Shown piece by piece: positions 12,409-25,049 of a DNA stretch of 64,000 nucleotides. The position numbers and the translations under genes are program-made. Origin of the DNA: Sphagnum magellanicum (taxonomy: Eukaryota; Streptophyta; Sphagnopsida; Sphagnales; Sphagnaceae); assembly GCA_021904315.1 (NCBI GenBank), contig CM038910.1:21276256-21340255 (forward strand), given 5' to 3'. The notes beneath the pieces are model-generated. The model was not told the DNA's origin. It did no database searches and saw only the letters and a program-made list of their open reading frames with translations. Position 1 is the stretch's first letter. Each line of letters begins with the position of its first letter.

Positions 12409-13013
12409 ATGATACTTTTTTCCGTTTTTTCAAGTATTGCTTGAGTTTCCAATGTTATGGTGATATGTGTTAAAAATCCAATCCATTTTGTTTTATTTTT
12501 CATTTTAGTTTTCTTTAATACTTCAGGTTTATTTGTTTTGTTAGGTCTTGACTTCTTTGCTGTGATTTTTTAAGTGGTTTATGTAGGAGCCATTTCCATT
12601 TTATTTTTATTTGTAGTTATGATGTTAAATATCAAAATAACATAAATTCACGAAAATGTATTGCATTATTTACTCATGGGTGGTATTATTGGACTTGTTT
12701 TTTTGTTGGAAATATTTTTCATTATAGATAATGATTACTTTCCAATATTACCAACAAAATTGAATACAACCTATCTAACATATACAATTTATGCCGAAAA
12801 GATACAGAGTCGAACTAATTGGAAACATTAGGCAATTTATTTCATACCACTTATTTCTATTTATTTTTGGTTTTTAGTTTTATTTTATTAGTAGCCATGA
12901 TTAGGGCTATAGTACTTACTATGCATAAAACTACTTAAGTTAAAAGACAGGATGTGTTTTGACAAAATGCTATAGAATTTCAAAGTACTGTAAAAAAAAT
13001 CAGAGATATCTAA
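12409..13013 (+). pseudogene. nad6: nad6 relic (complex I subunit ND6)
   Basis: From ATG 12409 the reading gives MILFSVFSSIA, then VLFFILVFFNTSGLFVLLGL, VYVGAISILFLFVVMML, IHENVLHYL, GGIIGLVFLLEIFFIIDNDY and PTKLNTTYLTYTIYAEKIQS. After small indels it ends KRQDVF ... AIEFQSTVKKIRDI, the plant mitochondrial ND6 carboxyl terminus. The span is about 201 codons, close to the liverwort length. Internal stops and frame changes make it a pseudogene. ND6 is a multi-pass membrane subunit of the proton-pumping arm of complex I. Confidence 0.92.
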
Positions 13014-16000
13014 GGGCTTCAGCTTTTTGAGGCCATGAAAAAGTTCGGAAATCAAAATATGTATTTTGATTTTATTTATGGGAGGACCTTTATTTTAGGA
13101 AGGGACAAAATAAGCAATAAAAAGAGTATGTATTTTGATGCAATGATAAGTATAATAAACCTTCAAAAAAGAAGGCACCTATATATTTGGACAAGAACCA
13201 ACTTAATTTACATAGCAAATCAAGGGGTCAAGAAGATAAAAACGAAAAGGAAGGCGTGTAGTGAAATATATATTCTTTTTTGTTAGCTTCTTTTAAAGTG
13301 TTCTTCTATTGTGCCCTTTCAATTTCTACTTCTTCTTTTCACAAAGCAAAGAAAGCGGGTAAACCTTTGAGTAAACCCTTGAAAAGCTAACATTTTTTGG
13401 GATTAAAGTTTTGTTCTTCCTTCATAGAGCCAATAATGAATGCGGTGCTGAAAAAATATAGATTTTTTTTATGTGTGTTAAATAATAAGCTAGGCAAACG
13501 ACTTAAGTCCTATTTTACATTTTATTAATCGAAAAATGGAAAAAAACTTTAAATATTTTGTAAAATAATTTGTTGTGACCTATGCACAGCAATCGCCAAT
13601 AAATGTAGAGCAGAATGGCAAATAAAGGTGGTGGCATGGCAACTCATTTTCTTCTCTAAGTTACTCCATTTCCTTTGATACATTTATCTTTTTTATTTAA
13701 TTGAAAATTTTTACCACAACTTTTGTCCTTATGGCTAAAGGCGTAAAGTGTAACCAAATATTTTTCTTTGTGGTTTTTTTTAGTAGCTTGGTGGTTGGAA
13801 TAAATGGCTATTAAGTGCACCGAATATATTGGTATAATCTTTAGCTTTTTACTATGGCATTGTTTAGAGCATGTTTAAAGTAATACCTCACCTTCATTTT
13901 TTTTTAAATGTTGAAAAAGGTAGCATAGTGTAGACTATGTCCAAGTTAAGCCTTATCTGGTATGGATAAACTTTATAGTTAAAGGCAAGTCATTTTATTT
14001 TTTTGACTCTTACTTATGTAAGCATAGCATGGTCGAGCTATTGAGCATAAAAAATGCACAAATTTTTAATTTTTTTAAAGGCGCGCATAGCATTCAATCT
14101 TAAACCATAGATCTACCAAGTAGATTTATGGCATAACATTTAATTACTATGTTATTGCATAACTAAATAAAAGTCAAGTAGTTTTTTCACCAGAACATAG
14201 AAAACAAGTTACATAATTTGCTTTAAATCTCCTTTACAAACACGGTATTGGTTCGGTTGTTTGCACTTAGATTAGGTTTTTGAAAGGTTTATTTTACCTA
14301 AATTAAGTAAGCAAAGCCTTTGTAGGCTTTTATATATATATATATAATTTTCATGGTTGATAGAAAAGTTATACTGATCATGTAGAACAAATGTAGTTGT
14401 GCTAAACATTCATCATGGATTTCTCCACAAGATGCATGATGCGTTGTGTTTAGTTTGCTTATAGCTATTAAGCTACGTGCATAGGCAAATAAACTTGCTA
14501 CACTCAATTGCTTGACTTGCAACTTTGTCCATAGCACAGAAAATAACTCAAAGTGATCCTAAGTGAGGACCTCTTCTATCAAAGCAATTTGGAAATGCCC
14601 CTCGATAAGCTTAATTAAACATTGAAAGCCTTGCTTGGGCTTGTGTTTTTTTTAAAAACTTTCAATCCTTAAAATTTGAGAAAGAAAACTTTTCTTTTTA
14701 TTCTATTTTTTTTCTCCCTAACCTGCGCCCTTGCAAAGCAGGAGCTTTAGGCTTGAATTTACCTACTTTCTTCCCATAGTTCATTTCCAACGCTAAGGGA
14801 AGAGAGAAATATATATGTTGTATTCTATGGCCTAGTGTTTTCAATGTTAAAGCCATTAGCAATGGCATCAGAGTTTCCATAGTATAATAAATTGGAAGGA
14901 AAACAATTAGTTTTTAAACTATTATGCAGTCATGGCATGAACTTGGTCTTCATCAAAACAAAAAAAAAAAAAATGTTGAATTTGGCTGGACCATCCATCT
15001 TGTTTAATTATGCTAGTTTAAAATATTGAACAAGAGTCGTGTGCTTGGAGTGTAAGTGTGGTTTGGAAGAGAACAATTTTAAGGGTTATATTATGGTGGG
15101 TCCAACTTGATAATTGCAATGTTGTACATAAACACAATGTATGTATGACTTGATTTCATTAAGTATCTTACATGATTATGAAAGGCCTCTTCACTTGACA
15201 TCATGGCCCATTACTTATCTTTCTAAAAATGCTTACTCTATTTATTGAGTTGTTGGACTAAATAGAATCTAGAAAGTTCAACTAGCAAAAGGAAAAAAGT
15301 TGTGCTCTCGGCACCTCGTTGAATTTTCTTTCCACAAGCATCCGACCAAAAGTGCCCTAACTTTTTCGTAAGGGGAGGGCATGATGTTAGGATTTTATTT
15401 TGGAAAACTTTAATTTAGGTTGTGACCCAAAGGTATTACGCACTCTATAAAAGACTTTCAAATTGGGGCCACGTGTAAACTCTTATATATTTTTGTCATA
15501 GTAACTTCCATCGGCCCAAGGAAAATATTAATAATAAACCTTTGAAAACTTAGTACAAAGCCTTTTTAGCCTACTAACGTAGTTGTGAGGCCCTATTATT
15601 AACTTCAAATAGTGAGATTTATACTAGGGACATTATAGTGTTGAAACAAATAACTCATGATGATAGCATCATGGGCAGACCAAAATACATTCAAAGTGCA
15701 ACCAAATTGGCAATGGAAATGTGATGATTATATTTAATATTCTTTTGGCCACCCTTTTGATTATAGTATATAATGTGTTCACTTAGGCTTGTCAAGGTTT
15801 CTTAGGCAGCCAAAGGCTCTCATGAAACCCTTTAACCCTCTTATTGTGCAGAGCACAGGAGAAGTCGAAGGGCCAAAGGCTTAAGAACTTAGTAGTATAT
15901 TTAATTAGATTAAAAGCCTTTCCAAAGAAGAAGTCAAAATAATTTTTTGATTTTGGGTTGCACCCTTATATTATACCTCTTAATTAATTATAAAGATTTG

Positions 16001-17188
16001 CTTAACTTGATCGTGCTATACTATGATTTCTTTAGTTTTCTTTCCCTAAAAAAACTAGAAGCTTTGAGTAAAGACTCTCTTTGGGAATATTGAAAAATAA
16101 ATTCTTTAAAAAAGGTTTCAAGAACTCCTACACAAACCATCAATTCAAATAACAACACAAGAAAAGACAACAATGCTGTTATTTAGGAAATCTTTAAGTC
16201 TAAATGTGAAGTCCTTATTTTAACAAGAAATGAATTTGAGGAATTGCCAAACTACAAAAAAAGGTATGAGAAAGTTGAGTTGTGAGTGCATTGTAACAAA
16301 CAAATATATAATCTTAAACCTTCAGAACATAGCCAACACTATATAAAAATATATGGAAACAAGTTAACAAGGCCAGTTGCCAAACTTACCTTGTGACTGA
16401 AAATGCATTTTTTTCATTTTATGTTTTATATCTTCAATTTTATTTGACTATTCCAACTAAAGCAACCTTGCGATGGAACTTAAACCCCACCATCTAATAG
16501 GCCATTTTCATAATAATAATATTTTGGTTTTTCTTGGGTAAACATATATATATATAAGCCTTAAAAAAACAAGTAACCCTAATAGGCAAGGTTTTGGGCC
16601 TTCAATACCCTTAACGTTTAGAGGTCAGGAAGGTGCATCTTTCAAATTTATAAATAGAGAATAAGCATAATCTTATTATCTTCATGTATTGTGAAATTTT
16701 AAGTTCAAAGTTAAAAATATTTCATATATTAAAGGTTGTTTAAATGTAATTATGTAAACAACCATACAAAGCTTTTGAAATTATTTGTCACTTTTGTAAA
16801 GATTTGCTAGGTTTGTAAAATATTTTATGGATATTTGTCCATATTTGCCTATAATTTGGGTAGATTGTTTGAAAATTTGACAATTAAATTATAAGGAAAA
16901 TTCAGTTGTAACTCCCTGCAAACCTTGTAAAAAAACCGTTAAAATGCATGAAAATTATCAGAATTCTTTTCTAATTTTATCTCAATTTATTACCTATAGA
17001 TGGTTAGTAAGTTATTAGATTATCCTTTTCGAGTTCTTCCAAGTATGGTGGAAATCATATTTGATATGATTTCCTTAAAGTAGATTAAGGGTTGTCAATG
17101 ATTTTTCTTTATGATTATTTATTTATTCATATAGTGCTTCCCAAATAAAATCTCGCCATAGGAACAAATAAAATACAAATAAAAACTT
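13014..17188. other. Long AT-rich NUMT stretch without a recognised gene
   Basis: About 4.2 kb of AT-rich DNA with many short TA arrays (for example 14329-14346 and 16547-16556). Modest open frames occur at 13035-13286 (plus), 14298-14537 (minus) and 14698-14880 (minus), but none matches a family I recognise. The composition matches the neighbouring mitochondrial spacers. I see no tRNA here. Confidence 0.4.
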
Positions 17189-17560
17189 ATGAATACACCT
17201 AGTTTTGTTCAATTTATTGGATTGCCCAATAAGCTATTATTTACTACAAAAATCGGCAAGAATAAGAAAGCCATAGGCTTAAAGGCATTTACTTTGTCAA
17301 AGAAAGCAACTGGTTTTGTATTAGAGCAAGATATAGCCATTAAAAGCTTAAATGTTAATCAATTGGAAAAAATGAATAAATTTTATGTATGTTTCTTGGG
17401 AGAAATTAGTGACTCACAAATAATATAAAAAAAAGGCACTTTCAACCATGAGTCCCTTTACTTGTCATCACACTTTTCAAGCTTTACGTCAAAACACCAT
17501 TCTCAACAAAATATATGTTTTACATAGACAAAGGAACATTTTGGTAAATATTCGGGATAG
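17189..17560 (+). pseudogene. Unidentified mitochondrial-type ORF, copy 1
   Basis: A 79-codon frame from ATG 17189 to 17428 encodes MNTPSFVQFIGLPNKLLF and later SLNVNQLEKMNKFYVCFLGE. In a shifted frame the sequence continues as a segment like STMSPFTCHHTFQALRQN and NKIYVLHRQR to about 17560. The second half (from about 17337) recurs at 34999-35215, directly upstream of atp4; the first half does not. I do not recognise the family; a small organellar ribosomal protein is one possibility, but no motif proves it. The frame change between the two parts indicates decay. Confidence 0.5.
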
Positions 17561-18253
17561 ATAAATTAATGTAAAAATGGAAAAAGCACGAAGCTTTAGT
17601 AATAATTGGAGATTTTCAAAAAAGAGTGTTCTGGCTTCAATATGGTTATATCCTCTCATTTTCAGGATCTTGACCTGAGTATTGAAAGATAAAATCTATT
17701 TTTGACATAATCTATTTGATAATGTGTGCTTGATAATTTATTTACTATTTTCTAGATTTCTTTATTTTCAAAATATTAGGTAAGATATTTTCCATTTAAC
17801 AAGCCCACCTTTTACTCAGCTCTATCATTTTTCAATACTTATTGTATAAATCTATCATATAAATGTGCAATCTATGAGCAATGATACCATAATTTAGTTC
17901 TTGCAACTGTATTCACCATTTATTGATATTAACTTAAGTTTGTTCTTTGGCTCAACTTTATCGGCAAACAATAGATTTCTGTGAGGTGACTTTCCGTCCC
18001 TTTACTCCCGGTTCTACAAGGTGATTATGCTTGAGAGCACAAATGCCACTAATGACGGAAAAATACAAATGTCATTCTAGATGTTAGATTGCGTTTGTAG
18101 TTGAAATTAAGTAGCCCGCCTTCTATGCATAATTTATGATTAGGATTGATGGATATATATTTTCAAGTTCACACACTACACATCCTAGGACTTCATGTCA
18201 AATTATCATTCAATCAACTAATGTTTAAGGACTCAACATCATGTTCAACATAA
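17561..18253. other. AT-rich spacer, no gene seen
   Basis: Composition changes around 17.9-18.2 kb toward a more mixed sequence, marking the approach to a non-mitochondrial patch. Confidence 0.35.
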
Positions 18254-18605
18254 CTGCAGACCACTAGTCACTTAAAATGTTGTTTCTCACACATGGATTG
18301 TTCAAATCTAGCTTGCTATAGCTCTCTGGAAAGCTAACAACAAGGCGCACCAACCCACAAAATCTTAAGATCTGCAGCTATGACAGTAAGGAGTTATACT
18401 ACCAAACCCGAGAGGGTTTTACAAAGATGATGATTAAACCTTGCTGCAGACCATTAGTCACTTAAACTGTTGTTTCTCACACATGGATTATTCAAATCTG
18501 GCTTGCTATAGCTCTCTGGAAAGCTAACAACAAGGCGCACCAACACACCAAATCTTAAAATCTGTAGCTACGACAGTGAGGAGTTATACTACCAAACCCG
18601 AGAGG
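18254..18605 (+). repeat. Tandem duplication, unit about 190 bp, two copies
   Basis: CTGCAGACCA starts at 18254 and again near-identically at 18444 (CTGCAGACCATT). Both copies continue through ACACATGGATT and CTCTCTGGAAAGCTAACAAC to ACCAAACCCGAGAGG. The copies differ at only a handful of sites. The sequence is not mitochondrial in style and probably belongs to a transposable element or a nuclear segment inserted in the NUMT. Confidence 0.8.
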
Positions 18606-18830
18606 CTTTCTGAGATTTCTCCAAAGTCCCAACCTTCCAACACTATCACTAGATTTTCATTCTACTTTTCTTCCTTCTTCCCTCCACCAAGACTAAACAT
18701 TATTTCCCTCTTCAAGAAGCTTGTCAAACAAGTGTTCAAGATTGCATGAAATTATCCTCGAGGCCAAAAGAGAGTTCCCCATGATCCGAGTTCGCCTTTT
18801 AAAGAGAAAGAGAAGGGAGGTGAAGGTGGA

Positions 18831-19068
18831 TCCAAAGTTTGGTGGCCAATGGAAGGATTCAAAGCTTGGTGGCCAATGGAAGGATCCAAAGCTTGGTGGC
18901 CATGGAAGGATTTAAAGCTTGGTGGCCAATGGAAGGATCCAAAGCTTGGTGGCCATGGAAGGATCCAAAGCTTGGTGGCCAATGGAAGGTTCCAAGCTTG
19001 GTGGCCATTGGAATGTTCCAAGCTTGGTGGCCATTGGAATGTTCCAAGCTTGATGGCCATTGGAATGT
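18831..19068 (+). repeat. Minisatellite, unit about 26-27 bp, about nine copies
   Basis: The unit is close to GGTGGCCAATGGAAGGATCC followed by AAAGCTT. Variants alternate GGCCAATGG, GGCCATGG and GGCCATTGG. Several overlapping open frames on both strands arise purely from the repeat and are not genes. Confidence 0.9.
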
Positions 19069-19312
19069 GAAGGATAAACACCTTTTCACTTCTTCCATTT
19101 TCCCCCAACAACTTTACTTACACCCTCAATTTTCCCCTTTGACCTCATGATTTTACTTTACCATGGTCCTAAGTTGTTACTCCCGCCTTTCTTTTCTCTT
19201 CTTCGAACTATAAATTACGATTGCGCACCTCAACGTAACAAGTCTTTCCCACCTCCATTGTCAAATTGATTTCGATTGAAGATTTAACCTTTTTCTTCCT
19301 TTGCTTGAAATT

Positions 19313-19735
19313 ATGGCGTCGCGCATGGTCTCATCTTACGGGCCGCAAGCCACACAAGCGAATGAAGAACCGCCTCCGGAGTCGTCCCTAGATCTTACCC
19401 TAACCCAGTATCTTCACGATGAAAAACCCGAACTTTGAAAAGTGCATGTTCGTCTTGAAGTCGAACCTCCTCGAGCCTAGTACTATCGCATTTTTCCGAA
19501 CTCTCGCACCCTAGTGATCTTGTTGCAAGTTGACCCCGCTTCTAGTGACGAACCCGAAACTGTTTGTGAAGGTTGTTACGAAACTGAAAATACTTCTATC
19601 TTCACATGGTCTTCAGTTCCCGGTGTTGGTCACTATCGTTGGTTGTGCGGTCCAATTTGTCGACTGCCTCCCAATAGCAAGGCGGACTACCTAGTTCGCA
19701 CCATCCGGCGCATCTTAGATTTCCTGCAGTTGTGA
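19313..19735 (+). pseudogene. Unrecognised GC-richer coding remnant
   Basis: From ATG 19313 the frame reads MASRMVSSYGPQATQANEEP and stops after about 40 codons. Another frame, 19514-19735, reads a 73-residue acidic segment with CEGCYETENT and RRILDFLQL and then stops. Base composition is clearly higher in GC than the flanking NUMT. The two pieces could be remains of one gene or of a retrotransposon gag-like region. No family is recognisable and a function cannot be given. Confidence 0.35.
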
Positions 19736-20850
19736 ACTATCACTAAGGCATAACTCAGGATTCTACATGTACTTGTAGCTCCTTGCTGAGTTTATCCCTA
19801 TTATAAATAAATGTTTCAATTATCATCAGACTCCTATTACTATTAGCACACTATCATACTATCTGTTTAATTGTTGAGTTGCCTTGAATTAACCTTATGT
19901 TCAACGGCCTGAAGATTATTCTACCTCTATTAAATCTTTCATCAACACCCCTTCGACTGCTTTAAGAATTTTTAACATCCTTGCTCCTTTCTAAGTACCA
20001 TAACAAGACTAATGTTGTGTTGAACACCGTAAATTTTGGTGTCTACTTTTACCCCCAACCCTCTAGAGATTTTTCGCCCCTAATTATGCAACAAAGTTTC
20101 TAAAATTACGATTATTAGCCTTTGCTGAAGAAAAGAACTAATCCAACTCCTTAATCACCAATAACGCATTTCGGAAAAAAAAATAACCCCCTTCGCACCA
20201 TGCACACTCATCACCCTATGAAGTCGTTAAAAGCCCTTAATAACCTCACCCCATTCAATTAACCCTGATGTAACTGTTAAAAACTGAGACTACCACACAT
20301 GGTTGTGTCGGTATGGCTCACAATTTCTAGTCAATTTTTGTTTTATGTTGCTTGTTTCTTGGCATCTTGGTTTATTTCAAATTATGCCAAAATGGAAACT
20401 AAAAGAAGGCACAAATTTTCTGCCCTAGAAAGTAAAGGCATTGCATTTACATGGGATGATATTTTACAAGTTTTAAACAACTACTTCCATGTGTTAGCTT
20501 TGCAAAGAAAAGTAGGTGTTAGTTTTATGTTCACACCTAGCCTACTAAGAAATTTCTAAAGTTTTGTTGTGTGTTCTCTAATTGCTTTTGTAGATCTAGC
20601 TACCATTCTAATAGTACACCCCATAGAGGATCTCTTCATAAAATAGTTCGAAAAAGTATGCGAATCATGAGCAAAATAATAAAGTAAAGTATGAAAAAAA
20701 AAACAAGCCACAAAGGTTGCTAGAAAGGCTATAGGTCCTTTTGCAGAGGAAAACCCTATCCATAAAGGTTGTTAGGATAGCTGATAGTAGGATAGGCATG
20801 TTTATTGCGATGAGGGGTACTTGGTTATATTCTAGGTATGTAGATAATCC
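19736..20850. other. End of the non-mitochondrial patch and AT-rich DNA
   Basis: Around 20013-20045 the sequence TGTTGAACACCGTAAATTTT with GGTGTCTAC resembles the edge of a plant LTR, but no partner LTR was found. An 86-codon frame at 20299-20559 is hydrophobic at its start and unrecognised. The rest is featureless. Confidence 0.35.
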
Positions 20851-21155
20851 AAATAAAGTAAATAAATTCAAATCACAAGAAAAGAACTTCAAATTAGAAA
20901 AGTTGAAGTTTGATTATTAATTAGGTGCTTATTAATGAAGCTAAAAATGCAGATTAGCTATTGAAAGAGGCCAAAAGGGGAAAAAGAATGAATGCTTATA
21001 ATAATAAAATAAATAAATTCAAATTGTAAGAAATGAACTTCAAATTGGAAAAGTTGAAGTTCAATTATTAGATTAGGTGCTTATTAATGAAGCTAAAAAT
21101 GCAGATAAGCTATTGAAAGAGGCCAAAAGGGGAAAAAGAATGAATGCTCATAATC
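20851..21155 (+). repeat. Tandem duplication, unit about 151 bp, two copies
   Basis: AATAAATTCAAAT ... GAACTTCAAATT ... GAGGCCAAAAGGGGAAAAAG occurs at about 20860-21002 and again at about 21011-21153. The copies differ at few positions, so the duplication looks younger than the decay of the surrounding mitochondrial DNA. Confidence 0.85.
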
Positions 21156-21464
21156 AACCGTTAGTTAGATAAAATAGAAAAAAAAATACTGATGAACAAT
21201 GAACAACCACATCTAGATGATGTTGATAAGCATATAGTAGGACTTATATAAAACAAGTTGAAAGTTGCTATGGATCTTTATGCGATAAAGTGAAAAAACC
21301 CAAAAATTAATATGTAAAGCAAATTACCATAGGGAAACACCACAAATATTATAAGCAGAACTTAGGCACTTAATGAAAAATTACCACCTAATTTATCTAT
21401 TAAGTACCTCATCCCAAATGCAAACTCCTTTGTCTTTATAAAATATTAAAATACCTTCGCTTTT

Positions 21465-21939
21465 TGTGGCATGCACCCTGCAGCTAAGTAAATCGGGTCG
21501 ATTCTCGACTTTTTGTGGTCGGGAGTCAAATTGGCAGTTCGACTCCCCGCCCTTCTTTTGGCCATAACTTGTGTTTCAGATGTTCAAATGAGCAATGCGA
21601 ACCCATTTTAGACATCTACGCTTCAAGAGCTTTTCAATGATATAAAGAACTCCACAAGAAATTGAGGTTTGACCCTTGCAATCACTCTTTGAAGTTTCAG
21701 AGTCCACTGGGACTCCATCTCCCAAAGTGGGAGTTGCCTTGGGAGTGTGAGGGTTCATTCCCTCATACTCCGTCACACTTTCTAACACTCCCGGGAGTTT
21801 GTGATGTGACTCCCGACTTCTTCTTGGCCCACACCTTTGCAATGCCTTTGCTTTGACTCCCGGGCTTCCTCTTGCCTTAGCTCCTGGAACCTTGCAATCC
21901 CTTTGCCTTGGTCGCAAGCCCAAAGCTAGGGTTGTGACA
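21465..21939 (-). repeat. Partial LTR copy inside the NUMT
   Basis: The stretch matches about positions 552-1026 of the LTR at the window start: it opens with GTGGCATGCACCCTGCAGC and ends AGGGTTGTGACA. Only the half nearest that LTR end is present. Being inside mitochondrial-derived DNA, it probably arrived after the NUMT. Confidence 0.82.
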
Positions 21940-22880
21940 CTAGATATACTAAAAGAGCACTAACCCAAAGGAAGAAGGAAAAAGAGCAATCGAAGATATT
22001 TGAATGGATGTAGATGAAATTTGACTTGCCTTCAACAATTCTGTAATCAAATGATGAATTCAAATAAGATTGGTGGAATTGACCATAGACTCTGCATTGT
22101 TGAGTTGGTATGAGTTGTTAAAAGTAGAAATCTAACATATATAATTCAAGCCAATTTCATAGTGTGCCAAACTAAGATATATAAACATCATAATTTTATC
22201 ATATTGACCCTAAGGATAAATTCAAAATTTGTGTGTTCTTTAATAAAACAAAAATATCATCACACGCCCAACCACTGTGGTTTAAGAACATAGAGAAGAA
22301 ATAACGTAATAAAATTTGAATGTGTCGATCAAATGACCCAGAAAAGGAAATACCAGCACTAATGGTTTACAACGCAAAAGTGGCAACTCAAATTTAAAAA
22401 CTACCTATATATAAAAATTGTTGATGCATTTCGATTGAGGGACATATTAATAAAGATAGAGAAGGAAGGGCACGTTGCTTTGCGCAAAGCGCTTTCAATT
22501 CAAATATGTGAATGAAGAAATATGATGCTTTGATAATGTTGCACCTGCAAATGATAAAAATGTGACTTGTAGACCATTAATAAGCAAATTTAGTCTATTG
22601 TATCTCTCTAATGATGAACTACAAAAAACGACTTTACCTACATGCACATTTAAAAAGTTGCAAAGCACAACATAACCTACAAGGCCTTTGGCCCAAATAT
22701 GGTGTAACTTTAAATATGGTTTGAAAAGAGGGCCAAAGGCCCATATGACTGTAATTATAGATTGGCTTGGTAATACAAGGGTTGTTGAGCTATCATTGTC
22801 ATTTAAAATAGTATTTAGGCCATGAAGGTCTAATGACTAAAAAATTAAAGAAAGGTTTTTATAAATTAAACCAAGTTTTG
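21940..22880. other. AT-rich NUMT spacer
   Basis: No recognisable coding region or RNA gene was seen between the LTR fragment and trnL. Confidence 0.4.
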
Positions 22881-22965
22881 GCGGATATGATGGAAATGGT
22901 ACACATGCCATGTTTAGGTTCTGGTGACCATAATGTTCATGGGAGTTCGAGTCCCTTTATCCGTA
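22881..22965 (+). tRNA. trnL: tRNA-Leu (UAG), mitochondrial type, in NUMT
   Basis: An 85-nt sequence with acceptor arms GCGGATA and TATCCGT, a D-loop TGGTA, a long variable arm typical of leucine tRNAs, and the T-loop GTTCGAGTC. The anticodon loop TTTAGGT gives UAG. The anticodon stem has a mismatch, so it is slightly decayed. Confidence 0.8.
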
Positions 22966-24942
22966 CAAATTGGAATTTGAAGTTATGTAATCATTAGACC
23001 TCAAAAATCTGTGGCCTTTTCTTTATTTGACCTCTATTTGTTCCATAAATATAGCCTATATAATTATTGTTTTTTAGCTAATGCTGCTTTTCCAAATATT
23101 ATTTATGGGTGCCACTAGTTATCGTAAATTATCAAATTGCACCCAACATGTTCAACTAATGGGAGTTAAGTCATAAAATGACCATAAATTTACGCAATAA
23201 TTCTATTTTTGTAAATAATGCAATTATAAAAATTACATGCTTTGCTCAACCCAATTATGTTTATACAATTAAGTAGGGATGGAGATAAAAGTCGAAAAAA
23301 ATAAATATAAAATTTTTTATATTTCTTTTTCTGGCTTTTTTACTAAATTTTATATGTAAATTATATAACATAGATATGTAAATAGGTTTCACCAAAATTG
23401 TGCCCCTGATACGATTTGATGACACCTAATTTATCATAAAAGCATAAGCAAATGGTTATTTTGTGTAGTATAAAATAGACTTTGACTCCTAGCCTTTTTT
23501 TTTAGAGCGTTGGTTTTTACCTTTAGAGCCATTTAGTCTACCTCTCAAACGCGTTATGGCTGAAGGCTAAAGGTCGAAAGTTAGGGTGTGTGAATTAACT
23601 AACTATTAAATAAAAATAAAACACTTATGGTAATTATAGCCTTACTTGAGGAGATAAGAGTTGTAGAAGGGGTCTACACAAAAATCAACCAAATTCAAAT
23701 GGAGAAAAATACCCAAATAAAGAAAGGTGCTCACACACAAAACTACAAAGTACAACAATGTCAAAACCGCAAAGTATGATGATGTTATATAAAGCAACAA
23801 CGAAAAAATAAATAATGATTTTACATTTTTTCCTAAGTAATATAAGGTCAAAATTAACCTTAAAGCCTGCTTCTATCACAAAATATAACATTATGATGAT
23901 AATTTTCATAAACTTATCTTTCCCCAATTATGATATTATTAGCAAAAGTGCTAAGGCCTTAAAAAATTTTTTTTTTTTTAGCATTACTTTTTTTTTTCCA
24001 TTTCAATATATCATTTTGATATTATTGATATTTATTTTGTATGCATTTTGTAATCATAACCTCTTTGCAAGAGAGATATTACAGTGATCGCACTATTCTT
24101 TAATCATCATGGTAATTTTCCTGTATTTAATGTTTAAAGAACAAGCCTAGTAAATGAAGTAGTAAGACCTATATTGAAATGAAGTGTAATAAGATTGTTC
24201 AATCTATAAGTATAGATTTGTATGATGTTTTGAATTTCTTTATTAAAGATTTACGCTTGCAACCTTCACTCAAAATGATAAACAACTTTGGAATTATTTT
24301 ATAGACAACTTAAAAATAAAAACTAACAAAAGTATATCTAATATTAGGAAATTTGCTATTATACCATAAACTTGTAAATTAATGGATTTTTTACCTTACA
24401 CAGTACCTATGTTTTCACTTTGCGCCTTTAATTCAATAAAACAAATCATGATCAAACTAAGAACTATAGAAGATATTTAGTTGGACCAACCAATAAGGCA
24501 GAGTAATTAACTCTTTATGATGGTTAACAAAAAAAAAAAAACACATTTTCCCCACTTGGCTATGTACTTGAGGTTAAGGAGCAAAGGAATTAAATTGCAC
24601 AAATAGGCAAAGCAATCAAGCAACATGGCTGCTTGATTGGCGAGAAAAAATATACTTTTATTCATCAAAAATGCATTCAATTTAGAAATCAGATTATAAG
24701 CTATTATGTGTTCTGTTTACCATGTACATAGAAGGAAATGATATAAGGTTAAAGCTACAAATCCACAATATAGGTAAATAATTTTGGTTATAAAATAATA
24801 TACTATATCATAGGAAAACATAACCAAATGACCCCCTCTATGATGTTTTATTATGGTTTGTGTAATGGGAAGTAATTTTGTTTTTGTTTTAGGTACATAT
24901 CACTTTGTAGGCTTTATAAACAAAGATAGTAGGTGGACTTTT
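22966..24942. other. AT-rich NUMT spacer without recognised genes
   Basis: About 2 kb of AT-rich sequence with poly-T and poly-A runs. Hydrophobic open frames on both strands near 23.6-24.1 kb are what AT-rich DNA gives by chance. No mitochondrial gene was recognised. Confidence 0.4.
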
Positions 24943-25013
24943 TGGAGTATAGCGAAGTGGAAAGGCTTCGGTTTTTGATATCGATAAGCAAAGGTTTGAA
25001 TATTTTTACTCCA
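24943..25013 (+). tRNA. trnQ: tRNA-Gln (UUG), mitochondrial type, in NUMT
   Basis: The acceptor arms TGGAGTA and TACTCCA pair perfectly over 7 bp. The anticodon loop carries TTG within GGTTTTTGATA, and the T-arm is decayed (GGTTTGAATATT). It matches plant mitochondrial trnQ along its length. A TA array at 25025-25050 follows. Confidence 0.82.
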
Positions 25014-25049
25014 TATTTATGTGATTTTCAAATATATATATATATATAT

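Noticed and set aside
18752-19150. Several overlapping 70-120 codon frames on both strands
   Set aside because: All derive from the 27-bp minisatellite, whose unit length keeps frames open.
22881-22965. Chloroplast origin of the leucine tRNA
   Set aside because: The UAG anticodon with these arms fits the mitochondrial gene better, and all neighbouring relics are mitochondrial.
23642-24087. Hydrophobic frames on both strands as mitochondrial membrane genes
   Set aside because: No family motif; AT-rich DNA yields such frames by chance.
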